From a bacterium EF100-94H03 bin56 (GTDB lineage: Bacteria > Pseudomonadota > Alphaproteobacteria > SP197), in contig MPMV01000028.1 in the NCBI GenBank assembly GCA_002238685.1, positions 1 through 56,814 on the forward strand: a stretch of 56,814 nucleotides of DNA, given 5' to 3'. A model generated the notes under the pieces. It was not told the DNA's origin. It saw only the letters and a program-made list of their open reading frames with translations, and made no database searches. Both the position numbers and the translations under genes were made by a program. Below, one piece after another: positions 18,520 through 27,448 of the stretch (position 1 is the first letter of the stretch; each line of letters starts with the position of its first letter).

Positions 18520-19860
18520 TCACCGGGCCGGTGCGGCGTCGCGGGCGAGTCCGGGGTAGCGACGCCACAGGGCCAGGGCCCGGACAACGAACAGGAGGGC
18601 AAGGCCCAGCCACAGGCCATCATTGCCGAGTTCCGCATGGAGCAGGTAGATCGCCGGCAGGTAGATGACGACCGCCAGGACCATCGCGTTCCTGATGTCA
18701 CGGCCCCGGGCGGCGCCCGTGAAGATACCGTCGAGCTGGAAGGACCACACGCCGATGACGGGCATGAGGATCGCATAGTGCACATGGGCGAGGGCATGCG
18801 CCCTCACCTCCGGAATGTCGGTGAGAAGAAGGATGAGGAGATCTCCGCCAAGGGCATATCCGAGGCAGACGACCACCGCCGTCAGCCCCGACCACAGGAA
18901 GGTCACCCTCACGGCCTCCCCCAGCATTCGGGGATCCCTGCGGCCGAAGGCTTCGCCGACGATGGCTTCGCAGGCGTTGGCGAAGCCGTCCAGGGCAAAG
19001 GCGGCGAAGGTGAGGAACATCAAGAGAATCTCATTGGCTGCCAGGGTGGTGTCGTCGATCCGCGCCGAAAGGCTGATGAAGACACCGAACGCGACGTTGA
19101 GAAGGAGTGTGCGGATCAGGAGATCCCGGTTGAGAGCCAGCAGCGGCCAGTAGGGTTCCAGAATCCGGGCAGAGCCGAAGGGCCAGGGTCCGCGGCCGTC
19201 CGGCAGGGCGCGAACGATCGCCAGGAGACCCGTTGCAAGGCCCGTGACCTCGGCAATGGCGGTGGCGGCCGCCAAGCCCTCCACTCCCCAGCCGAGGACG
19301 GGAACGAAGAGGATGTCGAGACCCACGTTGAGCGTTGCGATGACGGTCTGCACAACCAGCGCCAGACCGGTTCTCTGGAGCCCGATCAGCGCACCTGCGA
19401 CGATGAAGTTGCCCATCACGGCGGGCGCAGCCCAGATCCGTACATCGAAGTAGAGCGCCGCCTGGTACGACACCAGGGGTCCGGCCTCGACAAGGTCCAG
19501 CGCCAGCCAGCGCAAGGGGCTCTGGAGAACGATGAGGGCGAAGGCGATCACCAGGGCGATCACTGCCGCCCGGATGACGATCGCCTTGAGTTCCTCCCGG
19601 TCGCCGCGTCCGAAGGCCTGGGCAATGTATCCTGTGGTCGACAGACGCAGGAATCCGAATGTCCAGAAGGTGAAACTGAAGATGAGGGCGGCCACTCCCA
19701 CGCCGCCGAGATACTCCGGACCCGGCAGGTGTCCGGCCATGGCGGTGTCCACCATGCCAACGACGGGCAGGGCGAGATTCGACACCATGATGGGTGCGGC
19801 GGTTTTCCAGATGCGCCGGTGCCACCCCCTCCTGAGCGCCCCGCTGGAAGGCGTCGTCAA
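18520..19860 (-). CDS. MATE-family multidrug/metabolite exporter (DinF-like)
   Basis: Inner-membrane cation-coupled exporter, 446 residues with 12 predicted helices in two six-helix halves. The first half contains the family segment PVVGMVDTAMAGHLPGP, and FWTFGFLRLSTTGYIAQAFG matches the DinF branch. Start ATG 19860 overlaps the glnD stop by 4 bp, so it is the distal gene of the leftward block. Substrate unknown. Because it is coupled to glnD and mutS, its expression is probably constitutive at a low level. Confidence 0.88.
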   Translation of the reverse strand: MTTPSSGALRRGWHRRIWKTAAPIMVSNLALPVVGMVDTAMAGHLPGPEYLGGVGVAALIFSFTFWTFGFLRLSTTGYIAQAFGRGDREELKAIVIRAAVIALVIAFALIVLQSPLRWLALDLVEAGPLVSYQAALYFDVRIWAAPAVMGNFIVAGALIGLQRTGLALVVQTVIATLNVGLDILFVPVLGWGVEGLAAATAIAEVTGLATGLLAIVRALPDGRGPWPFGSARILEPYWPLLALNRDLLIRTLLLNVAFGVFISLSARIDDTTLAANEILLMFLTFAAFALDGFANACEAIVGEAFGRRDPRMLGEAVRVTFLWSGLTAVVVCLGYALGGDLLILLLTDIPEVRAHALAHVHYAILMPVIGVWSFQLDGIFTGAARGRDIRNAMVLAVVIYLPAIYLLHAELGNDGLWLGLALLFVVRALALWRRYPGLARDAAPAR

Positions 19861-22574
19861 TGCACCGTCGCCGGTGCCGGTTCATCCGCCTCGATGGTGC
19901 GGATCAGATGATGCCGCAAACTGTCGAGCTCCGTCTCGGAGGTGATCTTTCCGCCATCGCCGTCGCACAGGTAGAAGGCGTCGACCGCCCTCTCCCCGAA
20001 TGTGGCGACACGAGCGGTGACGATCGACAGGTGGAGTTCTGCCACGGCGTGGGCGAGGTCTGAGAGCAGGCCCCGCCGGTCGCGCGCCGTGATCTCGACA
20101 AACGTGTGGCGGGTCGAGACCCTGTTGTCCACCAGCACACGCGGCAGGACCGCAAGATCCGGACCGTTGTGCCAACCCTTGCGACGGCGGTTGATTTCGC
20201 CGGCCAGATCGAGGTCCCCGGCAAGCGTGCGCCGGATGGTGTCGCGCAAGCGCTCCAGGCGTCTCTTGTCCCTGAAAGCCGACTGGTGTTCGTCCTGCAC
20301 CCGGAAGGCATCGAGTGCCATGCCGTCGAGGGTGGTGAAAATGCGGGCATCGACGATGCTGGCGCCGGCCACCGCGATGGCGCCGGCGATTTCCGCGAAC
20401 AACCCGGGACGGTCCGGTGCGAAGACGGTCACCTCCGTGATGTCTCTGGCATCGTCGATCTCGGTCGCCACGGTCATGTCACCGTTGAGGCCGTGGCGCA
20501 TCAGTTCGGCATGCCGCACGTGGGCAGCACTGTCGAAGGCAAGCCAGTAGGGTTTGACGAGACGCGCGATGTGGTTGTCGATCATGACGGGCTGCCAGTC
20601 CTCCAGCGCCTCCCTGAGACGGTCCATGCGCGCCTCGACCCGCGCCTTCTTGGCAATGGCGGCGCCATGGCCGCCGGAGATCACCTCCTCGGCCCGGTAA
20701 TAGAGCTCCCTCAGGAGGTCGCCCTTCCAGTTGTTCCACACCCGTGGTCCAACGGCGCGGATATCGGCGACCGTCAGGACGAGCAGCAGCCGCAGGCGCT
20801 CGATCGACTGGACGATCCCGGCAAAGCCGTCGATCGTGCGTGGCTCCTCAAGATCACGGCGAAAGGCCGTGTTGGACATGATCAGGTGATGGCGCACCAG
20901 CCAGGACACGGTCTCGGTTTCCTCTGCGGTGAAACCGAGACGTGGCGCCAGGTGGTCGGCGACCCCGGCGCCAAGAACGGAATGATCGCCCCCGCGCCCC
21001 TTGGCGATGTCGTGGAGGAGAACGGCAAGGTAGAGGACGCGGCGCTGCATGATCAGTGGGAAGACCCCGGTGGCCAGGGGCAGTTCGTCGGCGATCTCGC
21101 CACGCTCGATGGCGGCGAGGATTCCAACGGCCCTGATGGAGTGCTCATCGACGGTGTAGACATGGTACATGTCATGCTGCATCTGGGCGACGACACGTCC
21201 GAAATCCGGCAGGAACCGGCCCATCACGCCGGCCTCGTTCATCGCCTGGAGTGTTCCGAGGGGATCATCCCTGGCGGTCAGGATGTCCATGAACAGGCTG
21301 TTGGCAAGAGCGTCATGGCGCAGCCTGTCGTCGATCCGCGCAAGACTCTGGGTCATCAGCCACAGGGCCCGGGGATGGATGTCGATGCGCCGGTCCTGCG
21401 AGACGTGGAACATGCGTACAAGATCGCCGGGCGACTCCTCGAAATGCCGGCGGTTGCGGATCGAGATCATGCCGCCGGAGACGGGAAAGCCGTCGATTTC
21501 CGCGGCATCGGACACGTACCTGGATCGCGGTTGGCCGCCATGCTGTTCGGCGATGACGGCGGCAAAGATGCGGGACAGGCCGCCGACCTCCCGGGTGGCA
21601 AGGAAGTAGCGTTTCATGAAGCGCTCGACAGCCCGCTGATTTCGCGCATCGGAAAAGCCCATGCGGCGGGCGATGTCCGTCTGCAGGTCGAATGTCAGTC
21701 GCTCCTCGGCGCGGCCCGACAGGAAGTGGAGGTGGCACCTGACCCTGTTGAGAAAGTCCGCTGCCCGGCGGAATCTCGAGAGTTCGGCGCGGCTCAGCAC
21801 CCCGCGCGGCACCAGATCCTCGATGCGGGCAATCGGGTAGAGGTACCTCGCGATCCACACGAGGACATGAAGGTCTCTCAGCCCTCCCTTTCCTTCCTTG
21901 ACATCGGGTTCTAGGACATAGCGCGAGTCGCCCGTCTTGAGATGCCGCCGGTCACGTTCCTCGAGTTTGGCACGCACGAAGGCCGCATCACTGCCGGTCA
22001 CCACCGATCTCTGGAAGCGGCGGCGGAATGTCCGGAAGAGACTCCGGTCTCCGGCAAGCAGACGGGCCTCCAGGACCGCGGTGCGGATGGTCATGTCGTC
22101 GCGGGCACATTCGATGGCCTCGTCAAGAGTGCGCGTGGCGTGGCCGACCTTGAGACCAAGATCCCACAGGCAATAGAGGACGCGGCTGATAACCGTTTCC
22201 TGGCGCGTCGTGACCGGACCGGCGAGCAGGAAGAGGAGATCGAGATCGGAATGTGGCGCGAGTTCGCCACGTCCATAGCCACCGACGGCGACCAGGGCCA
22301 TGCGGTCGTGATCGCTGCCGCTCTCTCCTTTCAGGACATGGGCAAACAGTTCCTTCAGCACCGTGTCGACAAGCCGGCTCATCGCGGTGACAAGCGCGAT
22401 CCCGGATGCGCCGCCTTCGAGGTGGTCGCGCAGCCGCGCCATGCCATCGTCGAGCACATGGCGCAGCACGTCGTCGAGGCCTTCATTCGTGGCCGGCAGG
22501 GTGGCGAGCGCCCGGCGCAGGCACTGCCGGTTCACTAGGCTGCCAGGTGAGGACCTTCCCCGGGGATCAGTCAT
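19857..22574 (-). CDS. glnD: [Protein-PII] uridylyltransferase/uridylyl-removing enzyme
   Basis: Bifunctional nitrogen sensor, 905 residues. It adds UMP to PII when glutamine is low and removes it when glutamine is high. The nucleotidyltransferase motif GGYGRGELAPHSDLDLL is at about 98-114. The HD hydrolase site HDIAKGRGGDHS lies near residue 520. Two ACT domains that bind glutamine occupy the last 200 residues (VFAPDRPGLFAEIAGAIA and ITARDRRGLLSDLAHAVA). All domains are in the normal order and length. The start overlaps the mutS stop by 8 bp. No PII or glutamine-synthetase genes lie nearby. Confidence 0.96.
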   Translation of the reverse strand: MTDPRGRSSPGSLVNRQCLRRALATLPATNEGLDDVLRHVLDDGMARLRDHLEGGASGIALVTAMSRLVDTVLKELFAHVLKGESGSDHDRMALVAVGGYGRGELAPHSDLDLLFLLAGPVTTRQETVISRVLYCLWDLGLKVGHATRTLDEAIECARDDMTIRTAVLEARLLAGDRSLFRTFRRRFQRSVVTGSDAAFVRAKLEERDRRHLKTGDSRYVLEPDVKEGKGGLRDLHVLVWIARYLYPIARIEDLVPRGVLSRAELSRFRRAADFLNRVRCHLHFLSGRAEERLTFDLQTDIARRMGFSDARNQRAVERFMKRYFLATREVGGLSRIFAAVIAEQHGGQPRSRYVSDAAEIDGFPVSGGMISIRNRRHFEESPGDLVRMFHVSQDRRIDIHPRALWLMTQSLARIDDRLRHDALANSLFMDILTARDDPLGTLQAMNEAGVMGRFLPDFGRVVAQMQHDMYHVYTVDEHSIRAVGILAAIERGEIADELPLATGVFPLIMQRRVLYLAVLLHDIAKGRGGDHSVLGAGVADHLAPRLGFTAEETETVSWLVRHHLIMSNTAFRRDLEEPRTIDGFAGIVQSIERLRLLLVLTVADIRAVGPRVWNNWKGDLLRELYYRAEEVISGGHGAAIAKKARVEARMDRLREALEDWQPVMIDNHIARLVKPYWLAFDSAAHVRHAELMRHGLNGDMTVATEIDDARDITEVTVFAPDRPGLFAEIAGAIAVAGASIVDARIFTTLDGMALDAFRVQDEHQSAFRDKRRLERLRDTIRRTLAGDLDLAGEINRRRKGWHNGPDLAVLPRVLVDNRVSTRHTFVEITARDRRGLLSDLAHAVAELHLSIVTARVATFGERAVDAFYLCDGDGGKITSETELDSLRHHLIRTIEADEPAPATVH

Positions 22575-25296
22575 TCTCCTCCTCCGCCAGATCCTTCAGC
22601 CGGTAGACCAGATCGAGTGCCTGGCGCGGCGTGAGCCGATCGGGCACCGCATCGTCGACAGCCTGTCTGAGGGCGGAGGCCGGCGCAACATCCCGCGTGT
22701 GTCTCTGCGCCACCTCGAAGAGGGGCAGTTCATCGGCGAGCCGTGCCAGGGAGGTTGCGCCATCACCCGTTTCGATGGTCTCGAGCACGTCCTTCGCACG
22801 GTCGATGACCGCCTGCGGAAGTCCGGCGAGGCGGGCGACGTGGATGCCGTAGCTCCGGTTAGCTGCGCCACGCTCCACCTCGTAGAGGAACACGACATCG
22901 TTCTTCCATTCCTTCACCCGCATGGAGTGCGGTTTCAGTGCCGTCAGGGTTGCGGCGAGCGCCGCCAGTTCATGGTAGTGGGTGGCGAACAGCGCCCTGC
23001 ACCGGTTGATATCGTGAAGGTGCTCGAGGACTGCCCAGGCGATGGAAAGGCCGTCGAAGGTTGCCGTTCCACGACCGATCTCGTCGAGTATGACGAGGGA
23101 TCGTTCCCCGGCCTGGTTGAGGATGGCCGCAGTTTCGACCATCTCCACCATGAACGTCGATCGTCCCCGTGCGAGATCGTCGGCAGCACCGACGCGGCTG
23201 AACAGTCGGTCGACGATTCCAAGCTTGGCGGTATCCGCCGGCACATAGCTCCCGGCCTGGGCCATGACGGCGATCAGTGCGTTCTGCCGAAGGAAGGTCG
23301 ACTTTCCGGCCATGTTGGGTCCGGTGAGCAACCACAGGCGGGCGTTGTCCTCGAGACCGCAGCCGTTGGCGACAAACTCCGCCGATTCGCTGGCCAGGAC
23401 CTCGACGACGGGGTGACGTCCCCCCTCGATCGTGAAGTCGAGGTCCGTTGTCACCGCCGGACGCGTATAGCGGCGTTCTACGGCAAGGTCCGCGAGCGCC
23501 GCAGCCACGTCAATGACGGCGACCGCCCCGGCGGCTGCGGCTATCGCGGAGGCCTCTGCGAGCATGTCGGCCGTGGCCTTGTTGAAGGCATCGAGTTCGA
23601 GGGCGATGGCACGGTCGGCCGCTCGCGACATCGCCGTCTCAAGGTCGCCCAGCTCGACGGTCGTGTAACGCATCGCGTTGGCCATGGTCTGGCGATGGAT
23701 GAACGTTCTCTCATCGAGTCGTTGCGCATGGTTGCTGGCGACCTCGACGTAGTATCCCAGGACATTGTTGTGGCGGATCTTCAGGGAAGCGACGCCGGTG
23801 GCCGTTTGGTACGTCCCCTGGAGTCCGGCCACCAGCTGCCGGCTGTTGTCGCGCAGTTCCCTTGCCTGGTCGAGTTCCGGGCTGTAGCCGGCGCGCACGA
23901 AGCCGCCATCCCGGGCGAGTGGAGGAGGATTGTCGACGAGGAGACAGGTCAGTTCATCGACGAGTGGAGGGGCAGCCTCAATGGCGCTCCCCGCCCCGGC
24001 GAGTTCCCGCGGCAGATCATCATGGCGCCACAGTCGGGCAGCCAGACTGCCGGCCGCCGTCAGGCCATCGCGAATGGCTGCGAGGTCGCGAGGGCCGCCC
24101 CTCGACAGTGCCAGGCGCGCCAGCGCTCTCTCGAGATCGGGCGTTTGCGCGAGGGTGGCCCTGATGTCGCCACGCGACTCCGGGTCCTCGACAAACAGCT
24201 GGACCGCATCCAGGCGCCCGGCGATGGCCCCAGTGTCGGTCAGTGGCGCGGTCAGTCTCTGTCCGAGCAGGCGGGCGCCGGCGCCCGTCACGGTGCGGTC
24301 CATGATGCCAAGGAGGCTCCCCTGGCGATGGCCGTCAAGTGTGCGCATGAGTTCAAGGTTGCGCCGCGTTGCCTGGTCGATCAGCATCGACTGCCCGGCC
24401 ACCTGGCGCACCGGTGGCGCCAGTCTCGGAAAGCGGCCTTTCTGGGTCAGTTCGACATAGCCCAGCAGCGCGCCCATGGCCGCCAGTTCGGCCCGAGTGA
24501 AGGAACCGAAACCATCCAGCGAGGCAACGGCGTAAAGGTGGCGCAGTCGCCGTTCCCCGGCGCGGCTGTCGAACCTGCTGTCGGGTTCCCGGACCAGCCG
24601 CTCGCACCACGGCGCCAGCGCATCCTGAAGGGTGCCATCATCGCCTGCCCGCTCCGCCACCACGAGTTCGGCCGGGGCGACACTCTCCAGGAGGGCGTTG
24701 AGGTCGGCCACTGCGATGTCCGTGACGGAAAAGCTGCCCGTCGACATCTCGATCCAGGCAACCGCGGTGGTGGAGCCCGCCTGGGCCAGCGCCGCCAGGT
24801 GATTGGTGGAACGGGCATCGAGAAGCGTGTCCTCGACGAGCGTTCCGGGTGTGACGATGCGGACGACATCCCGCCGCACGATGGCGCTTGCGCCGCGCTT
24901 TCTCGCCTCGGCGGGGTCCTCGACCTGTTCACAGACCGCCACCCGGTATCCCTTGTGAATGAGCCGTTCGAGATAGCTGTCGGCGGATACCGCCGGGACG
25001 CCGCACATCGGAACATCCTTGCCCTGGTGCTGTCCGCGGGTGGTCAGTGCGATGTCGAGTGCAGCGGCAGCGGCTACGGCATCGTCGAAGAAGAGCTCGT
25101 AGAAGTCACCCATGCGGAAGAGGAGAAGCTCCCCTCGATGCTCCGCCTTGATCCGCCAGTACTGCTCCATCATCGGCGTGACACGACCGCCGCGCTTCGA
25201 TGCGGATTCCGGCGGCGCTGTATCCACCGTCACCGGTCCGTTGCCCTTCTTGTTGTCGCCGATCGGGTCATCATCGCGTGGCCGCGCGTTTCGCAT
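22567..25296 (-). CDS. mutS: DNA mismatch repair protein MutS
   Basis: Mismatch-recognition ATPase, 909 residues from ATG 25296. The mismatch-binding wedge is GELLLFRMGDFYELFFDDA, with the Phe-x-Glu replaced by the usual MGDFYE context. The P-loop GPNMAGKST lies around residue 659 and Walker B is LVILDEIGRGT, followed by THYHELA. The ATG is favoured by AAGGGA 6 bases upstream, and the start lies inside the end of rsmA. The stop overlaps glnD by 8 bp. MutS next to glnD is common in alphaproteobacteria. No mutL is present in the window. Confidence 0.97.
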   Translation of the reverse strand: MRNARPRDDDPIGDNKKGNGPVTVDTAPPESASKRGGRVTPMMEQYWRIKAEHRGELLLFRMGDFYELFFDDAVAAAAALDIALTTRGQHQGKDVPMCGVPAVSADSYLERLIHKGYRVAVCEQVEDPAEARKRGASAIVRRDVVRIVTPGTLVEDTLLDARSTNHLAALAQAGSTTAVAWIEMSTGSFSVTDIAVADLNALLESVAPAELVVAERAGDDGTLQDALAPWCERLVREPDSRFDSRAGERRLRHLYAVASLDGFGSFTRAELAAMGALLGYVELTQKGRFPRLAPPVRQVAGQSMLIDQATRRNLELMRTLDGHRQGSLLGIMDRTVTGAGARLLGQRLTAPLTDTGAIAGRLDAVQLFVEDPESRGDIRATLAQTPDLERALARLALSRGGPRDLAAIRDGLTAAGSLAARLWRHDDLPRELAGAGSAIEAAPPLVDELTCLLVDNPPPLARDGGFVRAGYSPELDQARELRDNSRQLVAGLQGTYQTATGVASLKIRHNNVLGYYVEVASNHAQRLDERTFIHRQTMANAMRYTTVELGDLETAMSRAADRAIALELDAFNKATADMLAEASAIAAAAGAVAVIDVAAALADLAVERRYTRPAVTTDLDFTIEGGRHPVVEVLASESAEFVANGCGLEDNARLWLLTGPNMAGKSTFLRQNALIAVMAQAGSYVPADTAKLGIVDRLFSRVGAADDLARGRSTFMVEMVETAAILNQAGERSLVILDEIGRGTATFDGLSIAWAVLEHLHDINRCRALFATHYHELAALAATLTALKPHSMRVKEWKNDVVFLYEVERGAANRSYGIHVARLAGLPQAVIDRAKDVLETIETGDGATSLARLADELPLFEVAQRHTRDVAPASALRQAVDDAVPDRLTPRQALDLVYRLKDLAEEEND

Positions 25297-26116
25297 GTTC
25301 CCTTGCCAGAGCACACCACGAGGCGATGTCGACCTCTTCGGCCCGGGCCCGTGGATCCACACCGGCGGCGTGAAGCAGACCTTGCGGATCTCTCGAGACG
25401 GCGCCCAGAGCGTTGCGCAGCACCTTGCGCCGCTGGCCGAAGCCCGCTTGCGTCAATGTGCGCAGCACCGGTTCGGGGGCTGGCGAAAGAGGGGTGTCGC
25501 GCGGCGTGATGCGGACCACCGCCGCACGCACCTTCGGTGCCGGGACGAAGGAGGCGGAGGCAATGCCGAAACACCACTCGACCCGGCACAGCCACTGTAC
25601 GAGGACACTCAGCCTGCCGTACTGACGGCTTCCCGGCACAGCGACAAGCCGCTCGGCCACTTCCTTCTGGAACATCAGGATCATGCGATCGATCAGGTGG
25701 CGATGTTCGATCAGGCGCATGGCAAGGCGTGTCGAACTGTTGAAGGGGAGATTGCCCATGACCACCGCCCCCGGCTCCAGGACCTGGCGGAGGTCGCACT
25801 CCAGGGCATCGCCTTCGTGGATGGCGAGTCTGCCGGCAGCGGCGTCACGAAGACCGGAAAGGGCGGCGCAGCACCGCCGGTCCATCTCGATGGCAAGGAC
25901 GCGGCTTGCCCCGGCTCTCAGCACGGCCCGCGTCAGGCCGCCCGGACCCGGACCGATCTCGACGACAACGGCGCCCTCAAGACAACCGGCACTGCGTGCG
26001 ATGCGGTCGAGCACGTTTTCGTCAAACAGAAAGTTCTGTCCCAGTGACTTGCGCGCCCTGAGAGAGAATGTATCCGCGACGTCCCTCAGACAGGGAAGGT
26101 CGTCGAGTGGGTTCAA
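25271..26116 (-). CDS. rsmA: 16S rRNA (adenine1518/1519-N6)-dimethyltransferase
   Basis: KsgA/RsmA dimethylates two adjacent adenosines near the 3' end of 16S rRNA late in 30S assembly. With a TTG start at 26116 the protein has 281 residues, the family length. The TTG overlaps the surA stop (TTGA). Motifs: SLGQNFLFD (24-32), the SAM loop EIGPGPGGLT (53-62), GDALECDL, the catalytic GNLPFN (121-126) and the conserved FVPAPKVRAAVV. No ATG or GTG occurs between the surA stop and the first motif, which forces the unusual start. pdxA, often between surA and rsmA, is absent. The FVPAPKV codons contain a 14-bp copy of the element core. Confidence 0.93.
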   Translation of the reverse strand: MNPLDDLPCLRDVADTFSLRARKSLGQNFLFDENVLDRIARSAGCLEGAVVVEIGPGPGGLTRAVLRAGASRVLAIEMDRRCCAALSGLRDAAAGRLAIHEGDALECDLRQVLEPGAVVMGNLPFNSSTRLAMRLIEHRHLIDRMILMFQKEVAERLVAVPGSRQYGRLSVLVQWLCRVEWCFGIASASFVPAPKVRAAVVRITPRDTPLSPAPEPVLRTLTQAGFGQRRKVLRNALGAVSRDPQGLLHAAGVDPRARAEEVDIASWCALAREHAKRAATR

Positions 26117-27384
26117 CGCGCTTCCCGGATGCGGATGTCGACGAACGCCTGGCGTCTGAGGTCGCGAAGATAGCTCCTCGAGATGGTGTCGTGCTGGCGC
26201 GCCTCCAGCGCGTTGCGGGCTTGCCCGCGTGTCGGCAGGCCGTGTTCGACACGATCGCACACCATCATGACGCGCACTTCGCCGGCGCTGGCAACGGGAG
26301 TGCCGGCCGTGCCCGGCGCGAGGTCTTCCACCTGGCGGCGCACGTCCTCCTGGAGGTCAGTCAGTCTTGCCGTCACGGTATCGCTCACCTGCGGCCCGCC
26401 ATCAGCCGCGGCGAGAGAGTCGAGATCCTCGCACGAGGAGAGCGGGGAGACGGTGTCGGACACCCTCTCCACGGCGACTGCGGCGTCTTCGTCCACGGCA
26501 AAGACCGCCTGGCGGATGGTGACCTCGATGTCTGCGTCACTCACGCGATAGCCCGGTCGAATCTCGCGCATCAGGATCAGGGTGTAGCCGCCGAGAGTGC
26601 GGATCGGTGGCGACAGGTAGCCGACACGCAGGTTGGGAACAATCGCGGCGAGTTCCCCGGAGAGCTGGCTGTGAACGATCCAGCCGAGATCGCCACCATT
26701 GCTGGAACTGGCGCTTTGCGAAAACTGCTGGGCGAGAATGCTGAACCGGCCCCCCGAACGCAGGGCATCGGCGAGCCGTTCGATGTTCTCCCTCACACCT
26801 GCTTCTTCCTTCGGGTCATCCACGGAAAGGACGATCTCGGCGAGCAGGTAGTGGGGTTCGTGTGCGGCAGCGATCATGCGCTGGTACTCGTCCTCCACCT
26901 CAGCCTCGAAGATCGGGCGCTGGCGTTGCCGGGCTCTCACGAGTTCACCCCAGACAATCTCCGCAGTCAGCTGGTCGTCGAGCGAATCCAGACTCAGGCC
27001 GCGCTCTTCCATGAAGATGACGAGTTCTCCCGGGCCAAGGCCAAGGCTGCGTTCCACGAAGCCGTAGGTCTCGTTGCGATCAATGCGAAACGTGCCGAAC
27101 CCCTGCCGGTTTCCTTCCTGAATTTGCAGTTTCTCGTTGATCAGCATCCTGGTGACCTGCGGCAGGAGCTGCCGGCGGCTTTCGGGCGTATCGGCAACTC
27201 CCGACAGGGCCAGCACGAGAGACAGACGCGCAGCCAGATCCCTTTCGGTGATCGCCTCGTCGTTGACAACCACGGCGATGCCAAGGGATTCCTGGGTCAG
27301 GGCGGGTACCGGGACGAAGGCCAGGGCAAGGGCGAGAAACACCCGGGCGGGCAGGAACCAGGGCAAGCGTCGGTTCATTGACAT
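26113..27384 (-). CDS. surA: Periplasmic chaperone/peptidyl-prolyl isomerase SurA-like
   Basis: Periplasmic folding factor for outer-membrane proteins, 423 residues. Residues 1-30 form a signal peptide (FLPARVFLALALAFVPVPAL). The SurA N-terminal chaperone domain begins at GIAVVVNDEAITERDLAARL. One parvulin domain is recognisable around residues 170-280 (HYLLAEIVLSVDD, then NGGDLGWI and GGYTLILMREIRPG). A second isomerase domain is not evident, as in many alphaproteobacterial SurA proteins. It sits directly after lptD, its best-known client, in the conserved order. Its TGA overlaps the rsmA TTG. Confidence 0.9.
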   Translation of the reverse strand: MSMNRRLPWFLPARVFLALALAFVPVPALTQESLGIAVVVNDEAITERDLAARLSLVLALSGVADTPESRRQLLPQVTRMLINEKLQIQEGNRQGFGTFRIDRNETYGFVERSLGLGPGELVIFMEERGLSLDSLDDQLTAEIVWGELVRARQRQRPIFEAEVEDEYQRMIAAAHEPHYLLAEIVLSVDDPKEEAGVRENIERLADALRSGGRFSILAQQFSQSASSSNGGDLGWIVHSQLSGELAAIVPNLRVGYLSPPIRTLGGYTLILMREIRPGYRVSDADIEVTIRQAVFAVDEDAAVAVERVSDTVSPLSSCEDLDSLAAADGGPQVSDTVTARLTDLQEDVRRQVEDLAPGTAGTPVASAGEVRVMMVCDRVEHGLPTRGQARNALEARQHDTISRSYLRDLRRQAFVDIRIREAR

Positions 27385-27448
27385 GCACTCTCCAGACGAC
27401 CGCCAAGGTGCTGGAATCGATCGGGTGAATCAAGATGACATGGAGGTT

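Noticed and set aside
20106..21914. 602-codon plus-strand open frame
   Set aside because: Antisense of glnD, which has all its domains on the other strand.
22363..25509. 1048-codon open frame on the plus strand
   Set aside because: It is the antisense of mutS and glnD. Its residues show no family and its length is expected from high-GC codon bias.
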